From CAZCSK01 sp964501265 (GTDB taxonomy: Bacteria > Actinomycetota > CADDZG01 > JAHWKV01): a stretch of 63,426 nt of DNA. Below the pieces are notes generated by a model. It saw only the letters and a program-made list of their open reading frames with translations. It was not told the origin of the DNA and searched no databases. The DNA lies in NCBI GenBank assembly GCA_964501265.1, contig CAZCSK010000009.1, positions 1-63,426 on the forward strand, read 5' to 3'. This document shows positions 35,201 to 43,688 of the stretch, one piece after another (the first letter of the stretch is position 1; every line of letters starts with the position of its first letter). Both the position numbers and the translations under genes were made by a program.

Positions 35201-35515
35201 TTGGACGAACCGTCCTCGGGAATCGCGCAGGCCGAAGCCGAAGAGCTTGGCCCGGCCCTCGAACGTATTCGACGCGACCGAGGATGCAGCCTCATCGTTA
35301 TCGAGCACGATATGAAACTGATCACGAGCCTCGCCGACCGGCTGGTGGCTCTGCATCTGGGTCAAGTGTTAGCGGAGGGATCGCCGGCGCAGGTGATAGG
35401 CGACCCGCGCGTAGTCGATGCCTATCTAGGAGATTCCGAGGAAGAACTTGTCAAAACACCTGTAGGGAACCGTCAAAAAGGAGGAAAGGATGGCCATGGC
35501 ACTGAAACGGGCTGA
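32282..35515 (+). CDS. Triple fusion: MFS transporter domain - LivF ATPase - LivG ATPase
   Basis: 1077 residues. After a 100-residue hydrophilic head, residues about 105-515 form a 12-helix-type MFS domain (VGFLADRLNRTRMAFVGATG, GPLVDRLLAYKPGR). A LivF-type ATPase follows (Walker A GTNGAGKST near 574, LSGGEQQM near 677, LMIDELSLGLAP), then a LivG-type ATPase (GPNGAGKTT near 834, LSTGTRRLVDLA in place of the usual LSGGQ, LLLDEPSSGIAQ). The MFS part could anchor the ATPases at the membrane or transport a second solute. Compare the protein at 52763-54931, which has MFS-LivF without LivG. Confidence 0.88.
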   Translation: MSPRDDDESVEPNGAPVDGTANGHALREELWRAAHEERGVASAFVAEPFARRRMAPSEREVELGTDFSKEEIDFSDDVAVREEPRPTRKPWVERLRDFLREYRPSRVTGGLNAFPLLLIGGVSFVEAVHASGLGILIFFMKRELGFSLAFLVSLSGIVGVIQTILAPLVGFLADRLNRTRMAFVGATGFGLASFLTGFASSPFQLGMLRAFGGIVGSANLPTHQPLLADYYPPESRGRVFAFGPLLGLMGGTIGPLIGGGIAQLWGWRTAFYILGALGTLAGGAFLFLKEPVRGRLDRLSAGADEETASIAPPPPPGIVESWRACASIVTVRRLWYAEPFLAIGGIGLFIILIAYQIQRFDLQPAQIGLFAALNTAMGFIGLLIGGPLVDRLLAYKPGRVMSGVGVLLIVDVFVFVALSFVPFLPLVLVLSLSLPLINSVLQPARTTLMSMVIPARIRAFGLQSKAPWTLIGNGFLLFGGNLISGRSLQAGLLMFVPIFLVGAILHFAAAAGVERDIRAARAATVADTATRESRATGRSKLLVCRDVDVHYDGVQILFGVDFDVEDGEIVALLGTNGAGKSTLLRAVSGLTEASNGAIFLDGRDITHVPPYEIAARRVIQMPGGRGVFPTLTVEDNLRAATWLSEEEPEALEPLIKRVTEEFFPVLRERLSQPAGTLSGGEQQMLALGQAFLMRPRLLMIDELSLGLAPAVVQQLLKILREIREAGSTIILVEQSVNLALTIADRAVFMEKGEVRFSGPTAELLQRPDILRSVFLRSGRSQLSAAQPTRREQEGSEVRSIALSARDIAISFGGIAALRGVSIEVASGEILGIIGPNGAGKTTLFDVISGFVAPDEGAVVLGARDVTSLPVDQRARLGLGRSFQDARLFPSMTVIDNILVAMERHLEVRNAPSAAFWLPKVRRSERRALRRVGAVLELLGLEDFSEKLVMELSTGTRRLVDLACMMAEDPEVLLLDEPSSGIAQAEAEELGPALERIRRDRGCSLIVIEHDMKLITSLADRLVALHLGQVLAEGSPAQVIGDPRVVDAYLGDSEEELVKTPVGNRQKGGKDGHGTETG

Positions 35516-36527
35516 GAAGCCGAGAGCAAAGCGAACAAAAGTCGATGGGGCGCGGGCAACCTCGCGCATAGATCGTCGGCGTTTTGCTGAGATGTTTGAA
35601 GGCGCGGTGACCAACATCGAAAAAGTGATCAAAGGCAAAACCGACGTGATCCGCCTGGCGCTGGTCGCGCTCTTCTCGGAAGGCCACATGCTCTTCGAGG
35701 ACGTACCAGGTGTGGGGAAATCGATGCTTGCCCGCGCTATTGGTAAGACCATCAACGCCGAGGCCAGCAGAGTGCAGTGCACACCGGACATGCTTCCCGG
35801 CGACATAATCGGATCCTCTATCCTTAATCAGACCGACTACACTTTTAGCTTCCGTCAGGGTCCAATCTTCGCCAACATTCTTCTCGTCGATGAGATAAAT
35901 CGCGCTACACCGAAAACTCAGTCGGCCCTTCTGGAAGGCATGGCCGAGCGATCGGTGACGGTCGACGGAACCACCTACAAACTCCCCCGACCCTTCTTGG
36001 TCATGGCCACGCAAAACCCGATCGAACTTGCCGGCACATTTCCACTCCCGGAGGCGCAGCTCGACCGATTCCTTTTCAAGTTGGCTATGGGCTATCCATC
36101 GGATGAAGCGGAAACCGAAATCCTCGAAAGTCACCGGCGCACTCTCCCCATCGACACGCTCGAACCGGTGTTGACGGGCACGGAAGTTCTCGCCATGATC
36201 GAGTGGGCGACCGGCGTCACGGTTTCGCCGGAGGTGATGCGTTACATCATCACTCTCGCGCAAGCCACTCGAAAGGAACCTTCCTTCCAGCTCGGCGCGA
36301 GTCCCCGCGCTTCGCTCGCGTTGATGTGGGCCTCACGCGTGCTCGCGGCTTCTCAGGGCAGAGAAGACGTATACCCAGACGATGTGAAGTCGGTTGTCCC
36401 CGCAGTGATGGTCCACCGCGTATTACTGACTCCCGATGCGGTCTTGAGGGGCGAAACCGTAGAGGGTGTTCTAGAGCGCTTACTAGGCCGCGTGAAGCCA
36501 CCCTTAGTTTCGGGCAGCGTGGAGTAG
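35490..36527 (+). CDS. MoxR-family AAA+ ATPase
   Basis: 345 residues. A very good SD (GGAGG) within the end of the preceding gene supports the ATG at 35490, giving a 26-base overlap. Walker A VPGVGKSMLA near 72-79, Walker B LLVDEINRA near 131, then PKTQSALLEGMAE and a sensor block ATQNPIELAGTFPLPEAQLDRF. MoxR proteins act as chaperone-like activators and are typically encoded with DUF58 and transglutaminase-like membrane proteins, as here. Confidence 0.92.
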   Translation: MAMALKRAEKPRAKRTKVDGARATSRIDRRRFAEMFEGAVTNIEKVIKGKTDVIRLALVALFSEGHMLFEDVPGVGKSMLARAIGKTINAEASRVQCTPDMLPGDIIGSSILNQTDYTFSFRQGPIFANILLVDEINRATPKTQSALLEGMAERSVTVDGTTYKLPRPFLVMATQNPIELAGTFPLPEAQLDRFLFKLAMGYPSDEAETEILESHRRTLPIDTLEPVLTGTEVLAMIEWATGVTVSPEVMRYIITLAQATRKEPSFQLGASPRASLALMWASRVLAASQGREDVYPDDVKSVVPAVMVHRVLLTPDAVLRGETVEGVLERLLGRVKPPLVSGSVE

Positions 36528-36529
36528 CG

Positions 36530-37795
36530 TTGAAGTTACTCACGCGACGACCACAAGCAGGAGGCGGACTCACCGTCTCGCCGCTGGAACGCGTGGTATC
36601 GATCACCGGTTTAACCCGGACGGGCCTCATCGTTCTTGGCCTTTCTTTGCCCATATGGGGAGCAGCTCGACTGATCGGCGGCCGCACAATCTATCTGTTC
36701 GTCTACGGAACGATTCTGGTGCTGGTGATCTCGCGCTGGTTGGGTCGCCGTCGTCCGGCTCTCGAGGCTCGCCGCTCCGAGATCCCGACCAGAGTGCGGC
36801 AGGGCCAGCGCGTGGAGGTGGAAGTCGAAGTGACCGCCCGCCGTCGGGTGGGGACTTTCCTGCTCGAGGAAAAACTGCATCCTCACCTCGGCCGCCACAA
36901 GCGGATCCCGCTTTCTCAGGCTCGCCGCGGTGAGCCCGTCCGCCATCGTTACGCTATAACCGCGCGGCTCAGGGGAGTGTATGAGGTCGGACCTCTGACC
37001 GCAGTATGGACGGATCCTTTCGGGCTCACGGAGCGGCAGGCCGAGTTGGTTCCCGCATACGAACTGATCGTCCATCCCACCACCGAAATGGTGCACGACC
37101 GGCCGCTTACCCGGCAGTGGGAAGATCCTCCGATCCGACCCCCGGTCTCCAAACCCTGGCCTACCGGCTTCGAGTTCTACGGGATGAGGCATTACGCCCC
37201 CGGCGACGATCTCCGCCGAATCGTTTGGCGCGCGGTCGCCCGTACCGGTCAGGTCATGGTGCGCGAGTCGGAACAGGGAATCACCGATCGTGTGACCATA
37301 GTGCTTGACACCGACGGCCGGTTTCACTCGCCCGGCTACCCCAGCGATACATTCGAAGCCGCGGTCAAGACCGCCGCCTCCCTCGGCGTTCGCCATCTGA
37401 AGGACGGTTTCGAAGTCACCGTCGAGTCGAACGGCGCCAAGCTCGGGAGCGGATGGCGCGGCTCCTCTGCTCAGGTCCGCCTTCTCGATGAGCTCGCGCG
37501 GCTGCAGCCAGATGAGCATTCCCTCTCCAGTGCGATCGATCGCATGGTGGCCGAGCCGCGCCGCGACGTGCACACTTTAGTCATCACTCCTCACGTCGAC
37601 GACGCTGCGGCCGCCCGCATCAGGCTCCTAATGGATCGAGGAGCAAGTGTGGTTCTGGTAGTGGTCGTATGGGAAGAGAGCGATCCTCGCACGTTGTCCG
37701 CGGCAGCGTCGCTGGGATGCCAGGTTGTCCAGCTTCGTCCACAAACCCCGCTCGAAGCAGTATTTGCGCGAGGAGTGGGAGCGGGAAAGAGATGA
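36530..37795 (+). CDS. DUF58 (von Willebrand-like) membrane protein
   Basis: 421 residues from a TTG 2 bases after the MoxR stop, with GGAG at a spacing of 5. The longer frame from 36203 lies inside MoxR and is not used. Two hydrophobic segments lie around 25-65, and the DUF58 block YAPGDDLRRIVWRAVART is near 220-240, followed by VTIVLDTDGRF, the start of a vWA-like fold. It is a standard partner of MoxR ATPases. ATGA overlap with the next gene. Confidence 0.87.
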   Translation: MKLLTRRPQAGGGLTVSPLERVVSITGLTRTGLIVLGLSLPIWGAARLIGGRTIYLFVYGTILVLVISRWLGRRRPALEARRSEIPTRVRQGQRVEVEVEVTARRRVGTFLLEEKLHPHLGRHKRIPLSQARRGEPVRHRYAITARLRGVYEVGPLTAVWTDPFGLTERQAELVPAYELIVHPTTEMVHDRPLTRQWEDPPIRPPVSKPWPTGFEFYGMRHYAPGDDLRRIVWRAVARTGQVMVRESEQGITDRVTIVLDTDGRFHSPGYPSDTFEAAVKTAASLGVRHLKDGFEVTVESNGAKLGSGWRGSSAQVRLLDELARLQPDEHSLSSAIDRMVAEPRRDVHTLVITPHVDDAAAARIRLLMDRGASVVLVVVVWEESDPRTLSAAASLGCQVVQLRPQTPLEAVFARGVGAGKR

Positions 37796-40149
37796 ACGTC
37801 ACGACCGCGCCCAAGCCCACACAACAACACGTCGAGCCGCTCGAGCCGCAGACAACAGCCCCGGGCCAACCTCCCCCCGGGGGGGCCGGGGGGGTAGCAG
37901 CCCCCCGAGGCCCCGATCCCGGCGCGCCAGAAGCTGCGAACCCCCCGAATCAAACGCGGATCGACATCGACGAGGGACCTATTCAGATCCCCACTTCCCG
38001 GGTGATGCTCGCCTCTGCGCTCGCTGCATCCTCGGGCGCGTGGATGCTCGGTGGAATCTTCGAAGGCGCGCTTCCCCGCGTAACGGCCCTGGTGGCCGCA
38101 GCTACTGGAATCGGCTGGCTCGCATTCACCGCCCGCTTCCCCGCCCGCGCGGGGTTGCAGTATTTGCTAGCCCCCATCGCCTTCGTCGTGGCGGTGCTTG
38201 CCGCCCTCGTCCTGCCGAATCCAACCGGAGTAACGGGAACCATTCCAGAATTGGTGATAAGGGCCATTCGCAATGGCGGCCTTCTGGAACCGCCTGTTCC
38301 CTTCGATCCGGGATGGCGGTTTCTGTTGGTTGCCCTCTTCGTGCTGGTCGGCGGCGCGGCGGCCTCGCTCGCATTGGGATGGAGGCGGCCATATCTGGCT
38401 CCTGTGGTGGTGATGCCGCTCGTGCTCGGAGCAGGCTTCCTCCAAAGCGCTGGATCCGAACTGGTCTCGGGCGCCGTTAGCCTCGCTTTAATCGCCGGCT
38501 CGATGATGGTCTTGTATACGGCCGGACTCGCAGGAGAGGGAAGCGTCCCGCGAGGTTTTGAGTTGAGGCAGGCCCTAAAAGGCGCCGGCGCATTGGGGGT
38601 CGTCGTTATTCTGCTCATCGCCCTTAATAGTTCGGATTTCCTGTTCCCCGCGGCCGAGCGCACAAAGAGCCTCCAACCTCAGAAACCAAAGATTGTCCCT
38701 TTGTCCGAAGTGCCCGACCGCGTTCTATTCACGGTACGCACCGAAGCGAAGGGACCTTGGAGATTGGGCGTTCTCGACGAGTACGACGGCAGATCGTTCC
38801 TGCTTCCCCCCTTCGACCCAAAGCGAGTTCTCGAAGTGGGCAGCGGCGGAAAGGTCGCGCAAGGTACCGGTAATCCAATTGCGGTCGCATTCACTATCAA
38901 AGGCCTCGAAGGTCACACTCTCCCAAGCCTCCCCAACCCAACTTCGATCTCCCGGGCAGGCGCGGGCCTTGGCTACGACCCGAGGACCCAGACTTTTCGT
39001 CTCACCCAATCCGCACCCGGAGAAGGCTACGCTTACACCGTGTCTGCGTCCGCCCCGCCCTCCGGCGAGCAGCTCGCCGCAGTGCCGGGCGCTTTGCCCG
39101 AAGATGTCAAAGAGTACGTGAAGGTCCCACCGCCGCCGCCCACCGTCGCCGCTCTACTCGCCGAGTCCCCCTCGAACGCATGGGAGCGCCTGCAGTTTCT
39201 CCGAAACATTTTCTACGAAAAAGTAATCGCCGCGGGGTCAGGTGTTCCCGTAGATGTTCATCCCTCAAAAGTCGAAAAGATGCTCGCAGGTGAGGAGGGA
39301 ACCCCGTTCGAGATCGTTGCCGCCGAAGTTCTACTTGCTCGTTGGGCGGGCATCCCTGCGAGGATCGGATATGGCTTCTATCAGGGAGCGTCGGTTCCCG
39401 GAGGATACGAGATTCACCCGCGCGACGGCGCCAACTGGCTCGAGGCCTACTTCCCCAGCTACGGATGGGTGCCGGTCATCGGCGTCCCGCCTCGTGCCCG
39501 AGCGAGTCTGCAGTCTCTGGAGAAAAACCGAAACGTCTCTTCCCGTCCGAGCGACGAGCTGTCGCTGCAGGTCTACATCCCAGTGACGATCGAAAACCCC
39601 CTGCTTCTATATCAAATCATCCGGTACTGGATCGGGGTTGCTATGCCATTCCTCTTAACTCTCGCCCTCCTCTGGGTCTTCTTCCCGATACCTCTGAAAA
39701 AGGTGAGGTCATCCAGGCGAAGGGAATGGGCGCGCACACGGGGACTTCGAGAACAGATCGCCGTGGAGTGCGCCGAGTTCCGAGACCTCGCGGCCGATCT
39801 CAACGCCGGCGACCCCTACGACACACCGCTTGAATATCTCGACAGGCTCGTCGATGACGAGGAGCATCAGGAATTCGCTTGGCTCGTAACGCGAGTGTTA
39901 TGGGGTGACCTGCGAAGAGATGTCCAAGCCGCGGACGTCGAGGTCGCAACGCAGATGGGCCGCTCCCTCCGCCGCCGGTTGGCCCGGGCCCAATCCCCGT
40001 TGGCAAGAGTTCTCGGATTGGCGTCGCGCGCCTCGCTTCGCCGACCTTACGATTCGTCGATCCCCAACGTCTGGCCGCAAAGATTGGTCGAATCGAGCGA
40101 GAAGGCCAGTAAGCCGGTGCGAACTCGTCGAGCGAAGGCGACCGCATGA
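37792..40149 (+). CDS. TgpA-like transglutaminase-fold membrane protein with lost catalytic triad
   Basis: 785 residues. Start is the ATG in the ATGA overlap, not the longer frame from 37669. A Pro-rich head is followed by about seven hydrophobic segments (70-290), a periplasmic region with a transglutaminase-like core, a further membrane segment near 620 and a cytosolic C-terminus. In the core, GTPFEIVAAEVLLARWAGIPARIGYG aligns with the region that normally carries Cys, and GANWLEAYFPSYGWVPVIG with the HAWVE/DPTP region. Cys, His and Asp are all replaced. It is therefore a structural or binding member of the MoxR-DUF58 module, not an active protease/transglutaminase. Confidence 0.82.
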   Translation: MNVTTAPKPTQQHVEPLEPQTTAPGQPPPGGAGGVAAPRGPDPGAPEAANPPNQTRIDIDEGPIQIPTSRVMLASALAASSGAWMLGGIFEGALPRVTALVAAATGIGWLAFTARFPARAGLQYLLAPIAFVVAVLAALVLPNPTGVTGTIPELVIRAIRNGGLLEPPVPFDPGWRFLLVALFVLVGGAAASLALGWRRPYLAPVVVMPLVLGAGFLQSAGSELVSGAVSLALIAGSMMVLYTAGLAGEGSVPRGFELRQALKGAGALGVVVILLIALNSSDFLFPAAERTKSLQPQKPKIVPLSEVPDRVLFTVRTEAKGPWRLGVLDEYDGRSFLLPPFDPKRVLEVGSGGKVAQGTGNPIAVAFTIKGLEGHTLPSLPNPTSISRAGAGLGYDPRTQTFRLTQSAPGEGYAYTVSASAPPSGEQLAAVPGALPEDVKEYVKVPPPPPTVAALLAESPSNAWERLQFLRNIFYEKVIAAGSGVPVDVHPSKVEKMLAGEEGTPFEIVAAEVLLARWAGIPARIGYGFYQGASVPGGYEIHPRDGANWLEAYFPSYGWVPVIGVPPRARASLQSLEKNRNVSSRPSDELSLQVYIPVTIENPLLLYQIIRYWIGVAMPFLLTLALLWVFFPIPLKKVRSSRRREWARTRGLREQIAVECAEFRDLAADLNAGDPYDTPLEYLDRLVDDEEHQEFAWLVTRVLWGDLRRDVQAADVEVATQMGRSLRRRLARAQSPLARVLGLASRASLRRPYDSSIPNVWPQRLVESSEKASKPVRTRRAKATA

Positions 40150-40685
40150 GGGCGTCCTCGATCTCCCTCGCCCTGGCGACGCTCATGGCGCTCACCGCAT
40201 GCGGCAAGGAAAGCGCTGCCGTCCCACCGCCGCGCCTTCCCGACCAGATCCTTCCGGAGTTGATCGATGGGTTGGAGGTTCAACGAGAAGCAGAGGGCGT
40301 TGCGGCTTTCCGAAAGGCCGGTCCCCAAGCGCTCATCGCCGACGGTGTTTTGTTCACTCTCCGAAAGGAGGGGACCGTCCAGGGATCTCTCCAGGTCGCC
40401 GTGTTCAAATCTCAATACGACTCGGAAGACGACGAAGTTCGGCGAGGGGTACGCAAGAGCGTCGAGCACGGCATCTACCGTTACTTCAAGGTGGGGCGAC
40501 AATGGGTGGGAGAACAGCGTCTGCCTGAGATCGGCATTTACCTGTGGTTTCCGCCGCGGAGTGACGTTTACGAAGTACTTGTTACCCGGCCCGAGCTGGG
40601 GATCCCCAAGAGTTTGTTGAATGCCATCATCGACTACCAGTCGAGAGAGTTGGCGGACGAACGAGGGAGCGGATCATCCATATGA
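40146..40685 (+). CDS. Predicted lipoprotein, unknown function (179 aa)
   Basis: Signal peptide with lipobox LTAC at about 16-19 (MRASSISLALATLMALTACG). The rest is a mixed alpha/beta domain with no recognisable family; 96-150 contain a VGRQWVGEQRLPEIGIYLWF stretch. ATGA overlaps on both sides place it firmly in the operon directly after the MoxR-DUF58-TgpA group, with which it may form an envelope complex. Confidence 0.75.
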   Translation: MRASSISLALATLMALTACGKESAAVPPPRLPDQILPELIDGLEVQREAEGVAAFRKAGPQALIADGVLFTLRKEGTVQGSLQVAVFKSQYDSEDDEVRRGVRKSVEHGIYRYFKVGRQWVGEQRLPEIGIYLWFPPRSDVYEVLVTRPELGIPKSLLNAIIDYQSRELADERGSGSSI

Positions 40686-41629
40686 GGTCGGGTCTTATCT
40701 CTTTACGTCTTGGTATGGCGTTTCTGGCCGCCATGATCGCGCTGACGGCGTGCTCGGGGCCGAAGGTTGCTCTGGAGATCGGGTCGAAATCTGTTTCGGT
40801 CAACGTTGATTTCGGGAAACCCCCGGAGCCGCTGGCGCCTCCACCGGCCCAAGCACCGCCGCCGGCTTTCACGTTGCAGCCGGTGGATGGGGGCATAGTG
40901 ATCGTGCCCGCCCCCGAACCCACCCGTCCCCCGCCCCCACCGCCGACAGAGGCTTGTCCTTCCGCATCACCTTTTAGCGTTCCGAAAGAGGCGACGAATT
41001 ATGTTGACTCGCCTGCCCCGAACGGAAGTTATCCTTTTCGGGCAACGGGTCAATTGAAGAGAGGCAATAGCACCTCCATCTATCCGGGCACGATCAATCG
41101 CAGAATCAGCGGCGCCCGGGCAAACTCCGACGGAACGCTGCAGTTTGATGTCACGGAGATTGTTTTTGGCATCACTACGGTGACGACGTACACGACCGAC
41201 ACCTCTCAGGTAGCCCTCAAGAAGGTGGTGCGGACCGAGGGTGGGGTTATTAGCACCTTCGAACCGATCCCGGCAGTCAAGATCCTTCCCCTCCCGCCGC
41301 AATCTTCCGATCCGATCGGCCAGCCCGTATATACGTGGCGTTCGGCCGGAACCGACCCCAGATCGGGCAAGTCCTTAAGCGTCGAGGGGACGGTTCGCCC
41401 GCGCGAAAGGGTGGACGCATGCGGTCAATTTGTCGACAGCTGGGTGGCCGACACCTCTCAAAGAAGCGTCGGCCCGCTCGAAGATCTGACGATCATCGCG
41501 CGTACGAACATCGCTACTCAGTACGGAGGGATGATCGTGGCGGACCAGATCCGGACGACGGGCACACTCGGCGGCGCCGCATATGAATCGACACTTCGAG
41601 TCATCATCAACTCGGCTCCCCAAAGCTGA
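40682..41629 (+). CDS. Predicted lipoprotein with Pro-rich linker (315 aa)
   Basis: Signal peptide with lipobox ALTAC near 24 (LAAMIALTACSG), then a long Pro-rich segment (about 42-85) and a beta-rich C-terminal domain (TTYTTDTSQVALKKVVRTEGG, later DSWVADTSQRSVGPLEDLTI). No family recognised. It overlaps the neighbours by 4 and 1 bases. The linker suggests an outward-reaching domain. Confidence 0.72.
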   Translation: MRSGLISLRLGMAFLAAMIALTACSGPKVALEIGSKSVSVNVDFGKPPEPLAPPPAQAPPPAFTLQPVDGGIVIVPAPEPTRPPPPPPTEACPSASPFSVPKEATNYVDSPAPNGSYPFRATGQLKRGNSTSIYPGTINRRISGARANSDGTLQFDVTEIVFGITTVTTYTTDTSQVALKKVVRTEGGVISTFEPIPAVKILPLPPQSSDPIGQPVYTWRSAGTDPRSGKSLSVEGTVRPRERVDACGQFVDSWVADTSQRSVGPLEDLTIIARTNIATQYGGMIVADQIRTTGTLGGAAYESTLRVIINSAPQS

Positions 41630-41964
41630 TGTCGAAGTCTTTGCTCGCAATGACTCTCATTGCCATGCTCGCGTTGACCGGGTGTGGGGAGGATGCCTCC
41701 GACCTCATTCCTCCCGGAATCTATAGCGGGTCCACGTCGCTAGATCGCGCGGTGACCTTGAATTACGGAGTCAACGTAGTCGAAGTCAACCGGAGGGAGA
41801 AGTCCGCCGTGCTCGTCAAGCCCGACGTCAACAATGAGTTCGTCGCAAGATTTGAAGCCGGATCTCCCACATGGAAATGCAAGGTGGTCGCCAAGGGCGA
41901 GGAGATTCAGTGCACCGTGAAGTACTCCGATCGCAGCGAGGTAATCGACCTGATGCGCGAATGA
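41629..41964 (+). CDS. Small predicted lipoprotein (111 aa)
   Basis: Signal peptide with lipobox ALTGC at about 16-20, then a compact beta-rich domain with one later cysteine pair (WKCKVVAKGEEIQCTV). No family recognised. It starts in the TGATG overlap of the previous stop and ends in the ATGA overlap with the hydrolase gene. Third lipoprotein in a row. Confidence 0.7.
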   Translation: MSKSLLAMTLIAMLALTGCGEDASDLIPPGIYSGSTSLDRAVTLNYGVNVVEVNRREKSAVLVKPDVNNEFVARFEAGSPTWKCKVVAKGEEIQCTVKYSDRSEVIDLMRE

Positions 41965-43688
41965 ATGTGGAGGAGAGGGTGGCGCCGGATCGCAAGGTCA
42001 ACCAGCGCGTTCCGATGCGTGACGGCATTCATCTCGCCGCCGATGTTCAATTGCCTGTGGGTGCCGGGCCGTGGCCGGCCGCGGTTCTTCGGACCCCGTA
42101 CGGCCGAGTATTTGACGCGGAAACCGCGCGGGTGCTCTCCCAGGATGGGATGGCAATCATCTCGGTGGATTGCCGGGGGCGCTTCGACTCAGAAGGAAGG
42201 TTCGATCTGGGGGAGAACGACGGCGCCGATGGCGCCGACACCCTTGACTGGGTGGCCGCTCAGCCTTGGTGCGATGGGAGGGTTGCAGGCCGGGGTTTCT
42301 CTTACGGCGGTCTGACCCAATGGGGAATGGCGGTCAACTCGGCACCCCCGTTGGTTTGTGCCGCCCCCATCATGGCGCCCTGTTGGTGGCGCGGCATGTC
42401 GTTTCGCGAGGGAGGAGCAGTAATGCTTGCCGCTGCCGCCCACTGGCTTCCTCGCCAAGCGGCTGCTGATCCAACATGTGTCGAAGATCTACGAGAAGAG
42501 ACTCTTTCCCGAGCTCTCGAGTTCGATCAAATAATCGAAAACGACCGCGTTTGTATTTCGGCGGCTCTCGCGCATCGGGCACTCGGACGCCTTCCGCTAA
42601 AAGACCCGTGGCCATTTCCCGGCTCAGACTTGTTTGCAGATATCTGGCGGAAGATCTTCGAATGCTCCACGCCTCGGTCTTGGATCGACGATGCCGGGCC
42701 CCCGAACAATGACCGATTGCTCGCACCGACTCTGATCGTGAGCGGTTGGTACGACCTTGGATGCCAGGATTCGATCGCCGCCTTTGGGCATTTGCAGCGA
42801 ACGAGTCCTCCAGAGATAGCCGATCAACATCGGCTCGTGATGACCGCACATGGGCACGGTTTCGATCCGCTCAGAGAGGTGCAATTACCGCCCGAGGCGT
42901 GGCGTTTTGGGCTCGATTCAGATCATCGCTGGGCGAAGGAATGGCTTTTCGGCGATGACGCAACACTGCGAAGCTGCGACCCCGTCACCTACTTCACGCT
43001 GGGGGCAAACGAGTGGCGAGGCGCTGATCGATGGCCGCCCCCGGGGGCCGAGCCCGAATCCCTGTACATGTATCCGGGTCGGTCGAATGGGGACGGAACT
43101 CTGGGCGGTGGCCCCGCGCGCGAGCAATCCGTCGGCGGCTTTCGTTACGACCCGTCGCGGCCGGTTCCAAGCCGGGGAGGAGCCGGTATCGGGCTTCCCC
43201 CCGGTCCCTCGGATCAAATCGGCCTAACCGGCGGAGTCCGAGACGACGTTCTCTCGTTTACTTCAGACGCGTTGAAGGGAGAATTCGAAATAACCGGACC
43301 GATAACGGCAGAGATATTCGCCTCCTCCGATCAGCCCGACACCGATTTCACAGTGAAGCTGATGGACGTCCATGCCGATGGGAGAGCGACCAGCATCTGC
43401 GATGGCATCGTTCGGGCGCGCTACCGCAACGGGCCCGACCCAGAGTTTCTGCGCCCGGGGGTGATCGAGGGATTCCAAGTGCACCTGGGCAACGTTAGCT
43501 ATCAGATCCATCGAGGGCACCGCCTTCGAGCTGACCTGTCGAGTTCCAACTTCCCGCGCTTCGATCGGAACGCGAACACCGGAGCGCCGGAGGGAACCGA
43601 CGGTCTCGGGGACCTCCGCGTTGCAACGCAGCGCATCTATTCATCCCCCGCTCATCCTTCACGAGTGGTCCTCTCGGTCATCCGGTGA
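41961..43688 (+). CDS. CocE/NonD-family hydrolase (X-Pro dipeptidyl-peptidase-like)
   Basis: 575 residues from the ATG overlapping the preceding stop; upstream in-frame codons overlap the lipoprotein and are not used. The nucleophile is in GRGFSYGGLTQWGMA (Ser near 114), the acid/His region is PTLIVSGWYDLG and TAHGHGFD, and the C-terminal jelly-roll domain is typical (GPITAEIFASSDQPDTDFTV). Family members cleave esters (cocaine esterase), amides or X-Pro peptides. No signal peptide. In this operon an esterase removing acyl groups from an imported glycoside is plausible. Confidence 0.85.
   Translation: MNVEERVAPDRKVNQRVPMRDGIHLAADVQLPVGAGPWPAAVLRTPYGRVFDAETARVLSQDGMAIISVDCRGRFDSEGRFDLGENDGADGADTLDWVAAQPWCDGRVAGRGFSYGGLTQWGMAVNSAPPLVCAAPIMAPCWWRGMSFREGGAVMLAAAAHWLPRQAAADPTCVEDLREETLSRALEFDQIIENDRVCISAALAHRALGRLPLKDPWPFPGSDLFADIWRKIFECSTPRSWIDDAGPPNNDRLLAPTLIVSGWYDLGCQDSIAAFGHLQRTSPPEIADQHRLVMTAHGHGFDPLREVQLPPEAWRFGLDSDHRWAKEWLFGDDATLRSCDPVTYFTLGANEWRGADRWPPPGAEPESLYMYPGRSNGDGTLGGGPAREQSVGGFRYDPSRPVPSRGGAGIGLPPGPSDQIGLTGGVRDDVLSFTSDALKGEFEITGPITAEIFASSDQPDTDFTVKLMDVHADGRATSICDGIVRARYRNGPDPEFLRPGVIEGFQVHLGNVSYQIHRGHRLRADLSSSNFPRFDRNANTGAPEGTDGLGDLRVATQRIYSSPAHPSRVVLSVIR

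Noticed and set aside
35451..36263. Minus-strand 270-residue open frame
   Set aside because: Antisense shadow of the MoxR gene.
36611..37573. Minus-strand 320-residue open frame
   Set aside because: It lies antisense to the DUF58 gene and mirrors its codon pattern, with no RBS or recognisable domain.
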